In this document: in pieces, positions 36,229 through 64,000 of the stretch
Numbering within the stretch: position 1 is the stretch's first letter
Layout of the letters: each line of letters starts with the position of its first letter
Assembly (NCBI RefSeq): GCF_011397635.1
Contig: NC_064761.1
Span: 38,652,143-38,716,142 of the forward strand
Direction of reading: 5' to 3'
Source: Epinephelus fuscoguttatus
Taxonomy: Eukaryota > Chordata > Actinopteri > Perciformes > Serranidae
DNA: 64,000 nucleotides
The notes under the pieces: model-generated
What the model was told of the DNA's origin: nothing
Database searches by the model: none
What the model saw: the letters and a program-made list of their open reading frames with translations, nothing else
Translations under genes and position numbers: made by a program

Positions 36229-39200
36229 ATGGCTGCTGACTCGGAGCCAAGCAGCGTTTCGTTGCCAGTCCTTGGAATATTGATAGCTGTAGTATCCAGT
36301 TTCATCAATGGGTCGACATTTGTGCTGCAAAAAAAGGGAATTTTACGCTCTCGCGACAGAGGTAGACCTAAACAGCAGATAAGTAGACGGGCATTAGCTT
36401 TGATTTAACAACAGCTACATGGGTAGAATCTGGGAAGCCATTTTAATAACACAGTTAATTTGGGTAAAGCGTCGAAGGCAACACAAACTAAACTTTTAAT
36501 TGTATTTTCTCCAGGAGGGTCGTACCTTACAGATGTGGTGTGGTGGGGTGGCACACTGTGCAGTGAGTATAGCGCCATCTGTCGACTCTGGAGGCACTGA
36601 TCAAATAATCACATTCTGAGATTTGTCTCTGACTTACATGTAAAACTTCCCATGCATGTTTTAGGCTAAATGTTGTTGACACACCTGTTCATGCATCTCA
36701 ACAGTGATTGTTGGTCAAATTGGAAATTTCCTGGCGTACAATGTGGCCCCGGCTGTGATAGTTACACCACTGGGAGCCCTTGGAGTGTTATTTGGGTAAG
36801 TTCAAGAGAAAACTGGATTTTATTTCATTTTTAAAGGAACAGTTCACCCCCAAAATCAAAAATACATATTTTCCCTTTTACCTGTAGTGCTATTTATCAG
36901 TCTATATTGTTCTGATGTGGGTTGCTGAGTGTTGGAGATATCAGCCGTAGAGATGTCTGCCTTCTCTCTTATATAATGGAACTAGATGACACTCAGCTTG
37001 TGGTGCTCAATGCGCAAAAAATACATTTTAAAGAATTCAACAGCAATGTGTCTTTACAGAACTCATGACCCAGGTACTCAAGATAATCCACAGACCTTAT
37101 TGTGAGCAGTTTCATGTACCAAACTTCACCTGCCATCTGCATCACAGTGAAGAAGGAAGTGTACATCTACTCATCTACTACTATCGCTGGTGACAGCACA
37201 AGATGTAAACATTAATGGCATCGAGTTGACTGAGCTGTGACATATGCGAGCTCAGTGATGTTAGGTGAGCTACCAACAGACACACGTTTCCGTCTGCATG
37301 GTGATACAGCTTGCAGGTGTCTGCAAAAAGAAAACAGTTCCTCCATGAGCAAGGTCTGTGGATTATCTTGAGTAACCGTGTCATGATTTCTGGAAAGAGA
37401 CATTGCTGTTGAGTTTTTCAAATCTATTTTTATTGTTTGTTTTTTAATTTGAACTTTTTTGGTGCTTTGAGCACCACAAGCCGAGCTCCGTCTAGTTCCA
37501 TAGTATTAGAGAGAAGGCAGACCTCTCTACAGCCAGTATCTCCAACACTACTCAGCAACTCACACCAAAAAATCTGCAGTAGATTGATAAATAGCCCTAG
37601 AGATAAGAGGAGAAATACGTATTTTTGATTTGGGGGTGAACTGTCACTTTGAACATTCAGCTTGACATTGACTATACAGTGTATACAGCAACATACTGTA
37701 GTGATACTAATATGTACAGAGGGTTAACATCAGTCAAATACAGACTCAAATTCCATAGTTACTCTGAGGGAGAATTATTTTATGACAGAACAACAAAGAT
37801 ATGTGTCAGACAGTTACTGATCAGGCTGTTAAAGTTGTGGTTCATTACTTATCTTTTTGCTGTCATTTTTAAACATGAAAATTACCCTTTTTTTAAATTC
37901 AATTTTAATCTGTATGAATTATTTAGGAACCACAACAGTAAGCCTGTATGAGCTACTCTCATCTCATCGTGTCACTGTATTTTTAGGCATCAAAAAGCCT
38001 TAAAACAAATGAAATGTTCTTAAATTTGAATTTGTGAGGTCTTAATTGCCAAAAACATTTGAACAAATTTAATTTATCAATCTTTTAATTCACTTGTGTT
38101 GCATTGAGTCAAGCTTTTCTGTGTGAGAGTCCACGTTTCTGATATTACAAATGTTTAACCTACCAATGAACCGCATATAGTGTTTTATTTTATTCTTGCA
38201 CCTAACTGTTGGCAGAATGTAGATCAACCTAACTAGTTTTAATAACCATATTCCTACAGGACTAAACATATACTACTTACCTTTATACTTACCTTCAATA
38301 ATTGAATGAGAAAACAGTTTTAAAAAATAAGTCTTAAATTTTGTTAAAAACATCTACCCAGCACAAGAGTGCAGAGTCAAGATTTAAAATGATTACACTT
38401 AATAATCCTCTCAGGACTCCATGAATTGCCTTTTGTATCTTGTAGCAATATTGTGTTTGTGTGTCGCAGGGCTGTGCTGGCTTCTTGGATCTTGAAGGAG
38501 CATTTAAACATCCTGGGGAAGCTTGGCTGTGTGTTGTGCTGCTGTGGCTCCGTTGTGCTTATCATTCATGCCCCTAAAGCAGAAACTGTAACATCAAGAC
38601 TGGAGTTAGAGGAGAGGCTGTCAGACCCAGGTGACCAAGTCAATTTTGTTTGTTTTATTTTTTGCCTTAAATTTACCTAGTAATTATTAAAGATGAGGTA
38701 CACTGTAGAATCACAAGCAGGCCAGTAAAAAGTGTCAATACTTACTTTAGTTACAATCTACTTTTTTAGTTTTAATGAACTGTTTTTTCTCTTTTTAACA
38801 TATACAATGTAATTGCATTATAAATGAAGATATCTAAAAATGTCCTTTCTCATCCTGCAGTGTTTGTACTGTACGCCCTCTCTGTGGTCCTGCTGCTTGT
38901 CATATTAATCGTGTGGGTTGCTCCAGCTCATGGCACATCAAACATCATGGTGTACGTCGCCGTTTGTTCCCTCTTGGGAAGCTTCACTGTTCCAAGCAGC
39001 AAAGGACTCGGCCTGGCTGCACAAGACGCCTTTGGAGAGGGGCCGTCGAGCAGCAGAGCTCTGGCTCTCTTTGTGTGCCTGTTGGGGACGCTGGCAGTCA
39101 GCATCCTTATACAGTTCTTCTTCATCAACAAGGCCTTGGAGTGTTTCAACTCTAACATGTTTGAAGCCATATACTATGTGACGTTCACAACTACCGTGAT

Positions 39201-39354
39201 TGTTGCCTCTGCGCTTCTCTTCAAGGAGTGGGCCGCACTAACTGTAACGGACAGCCTTGCTATGCTTTGTGGTCTGACGACAATGTGTGTCGGGGTTGTT
39301 TTACTCCGCATTTCCCAAGAGGCTTTGATTACTTGGAAGAAGAAGACAGACTGA
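36229..39354 (+). CDS. nipa1: NIPA1 magnesium transporter
   Basis: Nine-helix NIPA-family membrane protein; mammalian NIPA1 moves Mg2+ in endosomes and at the cell surface and is mutated in spastic paraplegia SPG6. Coding exons: 36229-36361, 36515-36562, 36705-36795, 38470-38630, 38861-39354; total 927 nt, 308 aa plus stop at 39352. Motifs: [127 protein letters not shown] separates it from NIPA2 ([12 protein letters not shown]). The start has G at -3 and +4. Human NIPA1 is 329 aa with an N-terminal polyalanine run; this protein starts directly with [11 protein letters not shown] and has none. Tandem with nipa2 and divergent from herc2. Intron 3 carries an 820-bp fold-back element. Confidence 0.95.
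36831..37650. mobile_element. Fold-back element in nipa1 intron 3
   Basis: Begins TTAAAGGAACAGTTCACCCC and ends GGGGGTGAACTGTCACTTT, with arms of about 280 bp that pair throughout: ATTTATCAGTCTA / TAGATTGATAAAT, TTGGAGATA-CAGCCGTAGAG / CTCTACAGCC-GTATCTCCAA, GCTTGTGGTGCTCAA / TTTGAGCACCACAAGC, AGATAATCCACAGACCTT / AAGGTCTGTGGATTATCT. The spacer between arms is about 200 bp. No coding capacity. Confidence 0.85.
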
Positions 39355-39592
39355 TTGAGCTGCCTTTACAATTACATGACCTTGGTGCCATACAGCATTT
39401 CTTATAACAGTGTCTGTACTTGATTTGAGTTTTCTGTGAGTTGAAAAGACCAAACAGTTAACATTTTTTAAGTGAAATTAACTTTCACTTAACACTGTAC
39501 TTGAATCTTCTTGCAGTTTCTTATGGAACAGTTCTCAGTTACTGTGTAACAACCAAAGTAAAACACTTTTTTTTTCTTTATTTAATGTCATT

Positions 39593-40541
39593 GAGGGTTT
39601 CACACCCAACCTGTTTGCTTTGGTTAAAACAAACTCAGGTCTGTTTGCATGGTTAGTACAGTTAGTTTGGGCTGGTGTGAAAGCTGTCAATCAAACCTTG
39701 GTGGGGACCAAACAACCGTACTGAGACCGCTCACAAAGGTGGGTCTCTGTACCCTTCCAAACAGACTTTGGTACGGTTTGTCTATAGCGTGAAAGTAAAC
39801 AAGCCAACCAGAGGGATTTTATAACAGCAGATATGTGATTTTTGCAACAGCTAAACCAATAATGAATCCCCCTGCTGATCGTCAAATCTGTCCGCAAGCT
39901 CATAACTGATCCTAATAAAGGCCACGTATATCCCATAACCTATTTATGCTAATGCATAGATGTAACCATGGTAACACATGTGCACATCAGTGATGGTATT
40001 TTCCCTGATTAAAAAGCTGTTAAAACTTCCATCATTGTATCTGACTCTGTGTACTTCATCTGTTCATTAAGTCCATTAAAAAGTGTGTGACAGTGATCCC
40101 ACAGTATTAAGCCCTGAATCATTACTGTACAAGAGGCCTTCTTTTCATCCTGTCCCTATGTTAGTCATTAATTATAACGTGGTTGATTTGTGGTCTGATA
40201 ATAGCCTATTATTAATGCTTACAATCAGTTATTTCTCTATGAGCTCTTTGTGAAACCAAAAACCATAAATACAAACACTTAATAAGCATTAAAGTGCTGC
40301 TGCGTGTCAGTCACTGCAATTTGATTTCCCCACGTGGGTGCTAAAGATGCAGGATGACAAACACCAAAACTGTCCAATCAGCGAGCTGTCTATCAGTAGG
40401 TAGAACTTCATGTTTACTCCTCTTGGTTTGTTTGCGAAAAGTCAGTGTGAACAGGTTCCGAACCAAAACAAAAATGCAACAGTGTATCATTGTTTCCCTC
40501 TGGTGCGGCCAAATGAACCAAACTACAGGTGTGAAAGCACC
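39593..40541. mobile_element. Miniature DNA element with CACACC-type ends
   Basis: Left end GAGGGTTTCACACCCAACCT and right end, reverse-complemented, AGGTGCTTTCACACCTGTAG followed by TTTGGTTCATTTGG. The left 90 bp is itself hairpin-forming (TTTCACACC...GGTGTGAAAG). It shares layout and motifs with 51361-51604. It starts about 240 bp after the nipa1 stop and carries the first AATAAA (39914) downstream of nipa1. Confidence 0.65.
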
Positions 40542-40556
40542 TGGATGCTGAGGAAC

Positions 40557-41285
40557 TCTCAACCCATTCCCATTCCCAGGTTGTCAAATACCAACAAACT
40601 GTCAAGGTCCTCTGCGTCTGATACCAACCCACAACATTCCCTGTTCTCTGCCGGAAACTGGTGGATTGCCCTCTCCGGGTTGGGAGAGTTACTGCCTCAA
40701 GCATGGGAGTTCAAGTATCTCGAGGTCTTGTTCGTGAATGAGGGTAGAATGGAGCGTGAGGTGGATCGGCAGTTTGGTGCAGCCCCTGCAATGATCTGGG
40801 CACTGCGCTAAACCATTGAGGTGAAGAGGGAGCTGAGCGGGAGGGCAAAGCTTTCTATTTACTGGTCCATCTACGTCCCAACCCTCACCTGTGGTCATGA
40901 GCTCTGGGTAGTGACAGAAAAAATGAGATCGCAGATACAAGCGGCTGAAATAAGTTTCCTCAGAAGGGTGGCTGGGTTCAGCCTTAGAGACAGGGTGAGG
41001 AGGACAGGAGTCAGTTGAGGTGGTTCGGGCGTCTTATCAGGATGCCCCCTGGGCGCTCCCGGTAGAAGTGTTCTGGGCATGTCCCACTGGTAGGAGGCCC
41101 CAGGGCAGACCCAGAACATGCTGGAGGGACTACAGACTCATCTCGCCTGGGAACGCTTTGGGGTCCCCCAGAAGGAGCTGGAAAGTGTTGATGGGGAGAG
41201 GGACGTCTGGGGTGCTTTGCTTGGCCTGCTGCCCCCGCGACCCAGCCCTGGATAAGCAGATGAAATGGATGGATGGATGCCCTGT
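40557..41285 (+). mobile_element. Rex3-like (RTE-clade) LINE, 3' end
   Basis: Translated segments with frameshifts: FKYLEVLFVNEGRMEREVDR, VKRELSGRAKLSIYWSIYVP, TCGHELWVVTEKMRSQIQAA, FLRRVAGFSLRDRVR, LRWFGRLIRMPPGR, FWACPTGRRPQGRPRTCW, and a GVLCLACCPRDPALD end. These match the C-terminal end of fish Rex3 retroelements. It terminates in GGATGGATGGATG, the Rex3-style 3' tail. Strongly 5'-truncated and inactive. Confidence 0.85.
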
Positions 41286-42104
41286 ATCTGTGTCTGAATG
41301 TGACCCCTCTGGACTTTCAACAAACTCCAACGTAAACCCATCCATGGCAATTTTAGACGCTCAGAGCAACGGATGTGGTATAGAGCAAGAAAGTCTGTAG
41401 GGAGGAGGTCAGGGTGGATGGGTCAAACAAACACAGGACTTTTACCCAGGAGACCACATTTTGTGTCCCATGTGAAACCAAGAGTCAACGTAATTTTAAC
41501 CCAAACCCATGGACATTTTTTTTAAAGACACTATATGTATGTATCGAGCCGAAAGTGACAAGTACAAAACTGAGCGAGAGGGGTACATAGAGCGTCACAG
41601 TTTGAAGCATAGGGCCACTGACCAAGCAGCTGTTATAGACAAACTGGGAAAGAGGACATGTTGTAACTGTTATTGCCATCAGACTGTCTCTTTACCTCTC
41701 ATACCTTTTAAACAGTGTACTCAAATATAGTCTGGAGAACTTACTAATTTAAAATATTTGCAAAGAGGCTTACGAAACAAATCGGTAACTTATAATTCTG
41801 TTACTTTTACTTACTAGCGTGCATTGCCCTTAAGGCTTAACTGGCCCCTTTAAATGTTCTCCCTTTCTCCCAAAGCTATACTGTATCAGTGTAGAATCAC
41901 CTACACTTTGACTTATTCAGTGTGCCAGTGAATTATTCAGTGTAATTTCAGAAGCAGCCTCTTTAGTCCAGGAGTTGTTTAGACGATGAGTGTTAACAAT
42001 GACTGAATGAGCGTTTAGTCCAATGGAGGGATTTGTAAAGTCGATATAGATATACCAAATATAAACTTTTGTTCTGTGGCCAGTAGGCGTGTTGTCAACT
42101 TGTC

Positions 42105-42172
42105 ACAAATAGTCTGACAATAATGGGCAGATTAATCAATAATAAAAAATAATCATTAGTTGCAGCTCTAAT
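42105..42172. mobile_element. Solo end of a hAT-like element
   Basis: The reverse complement reads TAGAGCTGCAACTAATGATT then TTTTTTATTATTGATTAATC, the terminus of a very abundant fish hAT-like family. The partner end was not found. Confidence 0.5.
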
Positions 42173-42506
42173 TTATTGTGCCAGTGCACTATCCTAACAA
42201 ACAGAATGATTCCTTTTTTTGATAAGGGTTTGGTTATCTTACTTGATTAAAAAAGTATTAAACTAAATCAATTTAGTTACATATAACTATGTAAAATATT
42301 TTATAAACATATTTTTTGCTTTGCCTTTCCTAATACAGATTTACAATCAATTACTCCTTCAATTCATTAAGTAAAACGTGGGAGACACGCTGTCACTAAA
42401 TCAATAACTTTAACTTCCCAGTCATTTTGGTTTTTATGATGCTGTAGTTCCTATTATCAGCAATGTATAAACAAGGACTGTCACATCATAGTACAAGTTA
42501 TAGTTT

Positions 42507-43025
42507 GTGTGGGTCCACAGTGAAGTGCTCAAGTTGTTGGGTTCCTCTTTATGCAACATTCTGCCAGGCAACTTAGGTGTCATACTTGACTCCACCCTAA
42601 GTTCTAAAAGCAGCAAATACAATTGTTCAGTTGTTGTCTCCAAGACAAAGGTGTTTCTGTCCTTCCGGGACATGGAGAAGGTCATATGTGCTTTTATTTT
42701 TTCTAGACTTGCTTATTGCCACTCCCTGTATTCCTGCCTGAATCAGAAACAACTTTCACACCTGCAACTGACACCTGTCTTCTTAGCCTCGCTGCACTGG
42801 CTCCTTCTACATTTTATTAACGTTTTATCACCCAGTTTTATAGCGCAGCTTGGGCTGGCCCCAGGGTATATAATGGGTTTCTTAACACCCTACGAGCCTG
42901 CAGGTGGCCTGAGACGGTCTCGTCAGCTACTTCTTACTGTTCCCAGGTCAAACATTGTGATTACAGGGAACCTACAGGGCGCTCAAAGTCTGGAATGCAC
43001 TGACTGTAGACATACAATCATCTAC
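42507..43025 (+). mobile_element. L2-like LINE C-terminal coding remnant
   Basis: A 175-codon frame encodes NLGVILDSTLSSKSSKYNC, VICAFIFSRLAYCHSLYSCL, LTPVFLASLHWLLLHF, LAPGYIMGFLTPYEPAGGLR and LLTVPRSN, all recognisable C-terminal motifs of L2-type reverse transcriptases. Internal deletions remove the usual blocks between them. Intergenic between nipa1 and nipa2. Confidence 0.8.
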
Positions 43026-43147
43026 ATCTAGTTGGAATTGTCCTACCTGAACAAGCTTCAATATTAGTGAACACATTAATGCATAATTTGACCTCAGGAC
43101 TTTTACTTGTATCAGAGTATTTCAACATTGTACATTGGTACTTTTAC

Positions 43148-44396
43148 TTAAAGGGGAACTACACCCATTATTATTTCTATGGTCTAAAGCAGCCCAAACA
43201 TACACGTAAATACAACCCACTCTCTCCCTAATCCAGAAGCTAGAGTGCTAAAACTTAAATATGTGATGTCATTGGGTATAAAGTCTGGAACTGCTCCACA
43301 GACATTGAATTTGGAACAGTATTATAGATGATACTAAGAGCATCATATGGATACATTTTCTGTTTCAGAACTGAGAACACAACTATAGATTAAAGCTCAT
43401 TTGGGTATAAAAAAGACAAAATATATTCTGTGGATCTACAAAATCAGTCTCCTATTCATTGTCTGTGGAGAAGCTTCAGACTTTATACCCTGCCGAGTGC
43501 CCCAGGAGTCTTAAAACCCCAAAATATTAGCTAGCATTTTACCACTCCTGGTTCCCTTGTCTTTTCCATTTTTGGTTAGATGCCTGAAATAAAGTCTGTG
43601 GTGAACACAAACTTAAGAGGCTTTCATGTTTTGTTCTACGACATAAAATATGCCAGTAAATACCCCACTCATGACCTTTGAAGCTTCTGCGTGTCTTAAA
43701 AAAGGTGGTCACTAACAAGTGGCTGCATTACACTACAGAATGTCATCATGCCCGGCCCGCCGAACACAGCTTAATGGTGGTGATGTTAGGTCATCTGACT
43801 GTAGTGCAGTTTATTATAGCCTAATGCTAGCTTTCAACTTCTGGTTTTTGTATTTTGGCTTCGACAATCATGACAATGGTATTAATTTGTGAATATTATC
43901 TTGCTGAATAAAACATGTATAAGACCTCGGTTTTGTCCTGGTTGAGTTGAAGAAAGTTTTCAGCCATCCAGGACTTCATATCTAAAATACAGTTAAAAAG
44001 GGCATCAATTGGCCCTGAGTCATCAGGAGACACGGCAATGTACATCTGAGTATCATCAGCATAACTATGGAAACTGATGCCGTGCCACCTGATGGCATTC
44101 CCAAGTGGCAGCATGTATAGATTAAAAAGTGTTGGACCTAAAATTGAACCTTGGGGGACCCCACAATCCAGTTTATAGCTTTTGGATGAACATTCATCCA
44201 TTGTTACATAAAATTCTCTATCAGAAAGATAAGATTTAAATCAGTTACAGAGAAACATCATCCCCTGGGGAACTCAATGACATCACAAGTTTCTGGATTT
44301 TAGAGAAAGTAGATCATGTTTACAGAAATGGACTGAACTTTACAAGACCATGGAAATAGCATGCTGGAATTCTTAATTGGGTGGTGTCTCCTTTAA
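43148..44396. mobile_element. TTAA-ended inverted-repeat element carrying a nested LINE
   Basis: Left TTAAAGGGGAACTACACCC and right end, reverse-complemented, TTAAAGGAGACACCACCC; inner matches TATTTCTATGGTCT / TATTTCCATGGTCT and TGTGATGTCATTG on both arms. An additional inverted match (GGGTATAAAGTCTGGAA / TTCAGACTTTATACCC) pairs 43275 with 43470. The L2-like fragment at 43900-44255 sits inside. Confidence 0.6.
43900..44255 (-). mobile_element. L2-like LINE reverse-transcriptase fragment
   Basis: The minus strand encodes [20 protein letters not shown], the catalytic box SYADDTQMYIAV, and WMAENFLQLNQDKTEVLYM, conserved palm motifs of L2/CR1-group reverse transcriptases. Only about 100 residues remain, so it is inactive. 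Confidence 0.85.
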
Positions 44397-44699
44397 GTGA
44401 AAGATCAGAAAGACATATGAATTTATAATAAATTATCCTGAGAATTAACATTAATAATTACCTTGCTCCCACTAAAAAAGACATATACATATAAATAAAT
44501 GTATTATTATTAGTTGTTGTATTATTGCTATTGATAGTGTTTATAATGAATGCAATAAAACTCTCATGGTGAATACTGTTAAGACTTGGCTGTGTATCCA
44601 GCTCCATTGTGTGCTTATGTGTGTGGTACTGGACTTCAGCCTGCGGAGGGCACACAGATCAGCGGCCACATCTCCTCTGATAAGCAGAAGAAGAAGCTC

Positions 44700-49702
<5,003 letters not shown>

Positions 49703-50255
49703 GAAACTCTTTTTTTCAGCTGCCTACATACTGACTCACCAACCATGGCATTGTTGGGGTATATGACAATAAGACAATCAGCTGTTTGGGGGAAGTGACT
49801 TGGAGAGACCAGTGGATTGTATTTAACGTTTTAATTTGCCTTACTTTTCTCAGAATATGACCTGGTCGTATTCTGTTACAGTTAGAACTTAATTTCATTC
49901 CTCTGTAGCGCTGTAAATATGAGTTTTTTAAGAACTGTTTTGTTATATGTACATGCATATTCATGCACTGACTTACTTTCTATAAATCAAAACGATAAAA
50001 GTTTTAATATATATATTCTATATGACGTCCTGCTGACAATGGCTACGTTTAAAAGAAGGACAAACACTATGATTTGAGTTTTCGTGATACTTGAAAGTAA
50101 CAACAATTTTTGTTGGAAGTCGTTCTGAACTTTTTTTTTGTAGCGTTTACATGAAAAGCTCTAGAGATGAACCAACAGATTTGTTACATATTTATTGAAT
50201 TAAAATGATTAAAACATTTGAAGGCACAGTGAATAAATGCTTAACATGAGTATGC
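49703..50255 (+). other. nipa2: nipa2 3' UTR and poly(A) signal
   Basis: About 530 nt after the stop codon there is a canonical AATAAA at 50232-50237, the first on the plus strand after the coding region. No coding potential is seen here. Cleavage would be expected near 50250, overlapping the predicted cyfip1 3' end from the other strand. Confidence 0.55.
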
Positions 50256-50706
50256 ACTTTGTTACTTTTCCATTTCCTTTAAAATGTTTAGCATGCATGT
50301 TCAACAATATAGAAAATACAGATTTACCTTCACCCCCACTTAAAATAGGTAACTGAACACCCTTAATATTCCACCACTGCAAACCCTTAAATACTTATCT
50401 GATAAAACTAATTTCACCTCCCTGATCTCTATCTTTCTGCAAATATAAAACAAAGAATAGTTCATCCAAAGAAAAAAAAAAAAAAGGAAATATCTATTCA
50501 TTTCTGATAAGGCACAAGTGAATACAAAAAAGTCATTCTGACAAAAAAACGTGGCCCAACTTCCCTACATGTACTGGTCCTTTGCTACTGAAGACCCAAA
50601 GTAAGTGAGGAGGAATATTTGTGGATAGTCTGGTAATGCTGACAGTGTTTGGAACTTTATGCTGGTCCACAGAATTGACAGCGGCGGCGGCGGCGGCAGC
50701 ACCACC
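50170..50706 (-). other. cyfip1: cyfip1 3' UTR with GCC-triplet tract and poly(A) signal
   Basis: From the stop codon the minus strand reads GCTGCC then a (GCC)n tract (plus-strand 50681-50700) within 10 nt of the stop. A minus-strand AATAAA lies at 50196-50191. Using that signal would put the 3' end near 50170, overlapping the nipa2 3' end by tens of bases. No reading frame of note. Confidence 0.5.

Positions 50707-64000
<13,294 letters not shown>

Noticed and set aside
42507..43031. 174-codon plus-strand frame as a novel gene
   Set aside because: Motifs such as NLGVILDS and LAPGYI...LLTVP are C-terminal L2-type LINE sequence.

Overview
This is vertebrate nuclear DNA, almost certainly from a ray-finned fish and probably a percomorph. 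Its genes carry GT-AG introns and are vertebrate orthologues. The introns and intergenic DNA hold typical teleost repeats: a tRNA-derived SINE, Rex3-like, L2-like and L1 LINE pieces, hAT-, Harbinger- and Tc1-like remnants, many fold-back miniature elements and (CA)n tracts. There are no bacterial features.

Layout. (1) 1-32.3 kb, minus strand: the 5' two thirds of herc2, a giant HECT E3 ubiquitin ligase. I placed 52 coding exons; joined, they give 8,292 nt, an open frame of 2,764 codons from the start Met to the ZZ zinc finger, with the rest (DOC, RLD2, RLD3, HECT) beyond base 1. (2) 32.3-36.2 kb: intergenic, with palindromic Tc1-like debris and an L2-like LINE tail. (3) 36.2-39.4 kb, plus: nipa1, five exons, 308 aa. 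(4) 39.4-44.7 kb: transposon-dense intergenic DNA. (5) 44.7-50.25 kb, plus: nipa2, five coding exons, 368 aa. (6) 50.2-64 kb, minus: the last nine coding exons of cyfip1 (388 aa plus stop), convergent with nipa2. (7) Inside the 6.8 kb cyfip1 intron at 56.5-63.3 kb, on the opposite strand: a one-exon coding region for an FNDC9-like fibronectin III membrane protein.

How the genes relate. They form a conserved neighbourhood rather than a pathway: herc2 and nipa1 diverge, nipa1 and nipa2 are tandem paralogous magnesium transporters, and cyfip1 (WAVE regulatory complex) converges on nipa2. In human the same genes lie on 15q11-q13, but the imprinted Prader-Willi/Angelman domain separates NIPA1 from HERC2. 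The FNDC9-like gene in cyfip1 mirrors human FNDC9, which lies inside the paralogous CYFIP2 gene beside NIPAL4, suggesting that the nested arrangement predates the CYFIP1/CYFIP2 duplication.

I saw no novel enzymatic system. The most interesting points are the nested FNDC9-like gene, a set of related TTAA-ended fold-back elements in introns of three genes, (TG)n tracts beside splice sites in herc2 and cyfip1, and a start-stop uORF in the nipa2 leader. Exon borders were placed by eye from splice signals, reading frame and remembered homology. Repeat family names are by recognition only.
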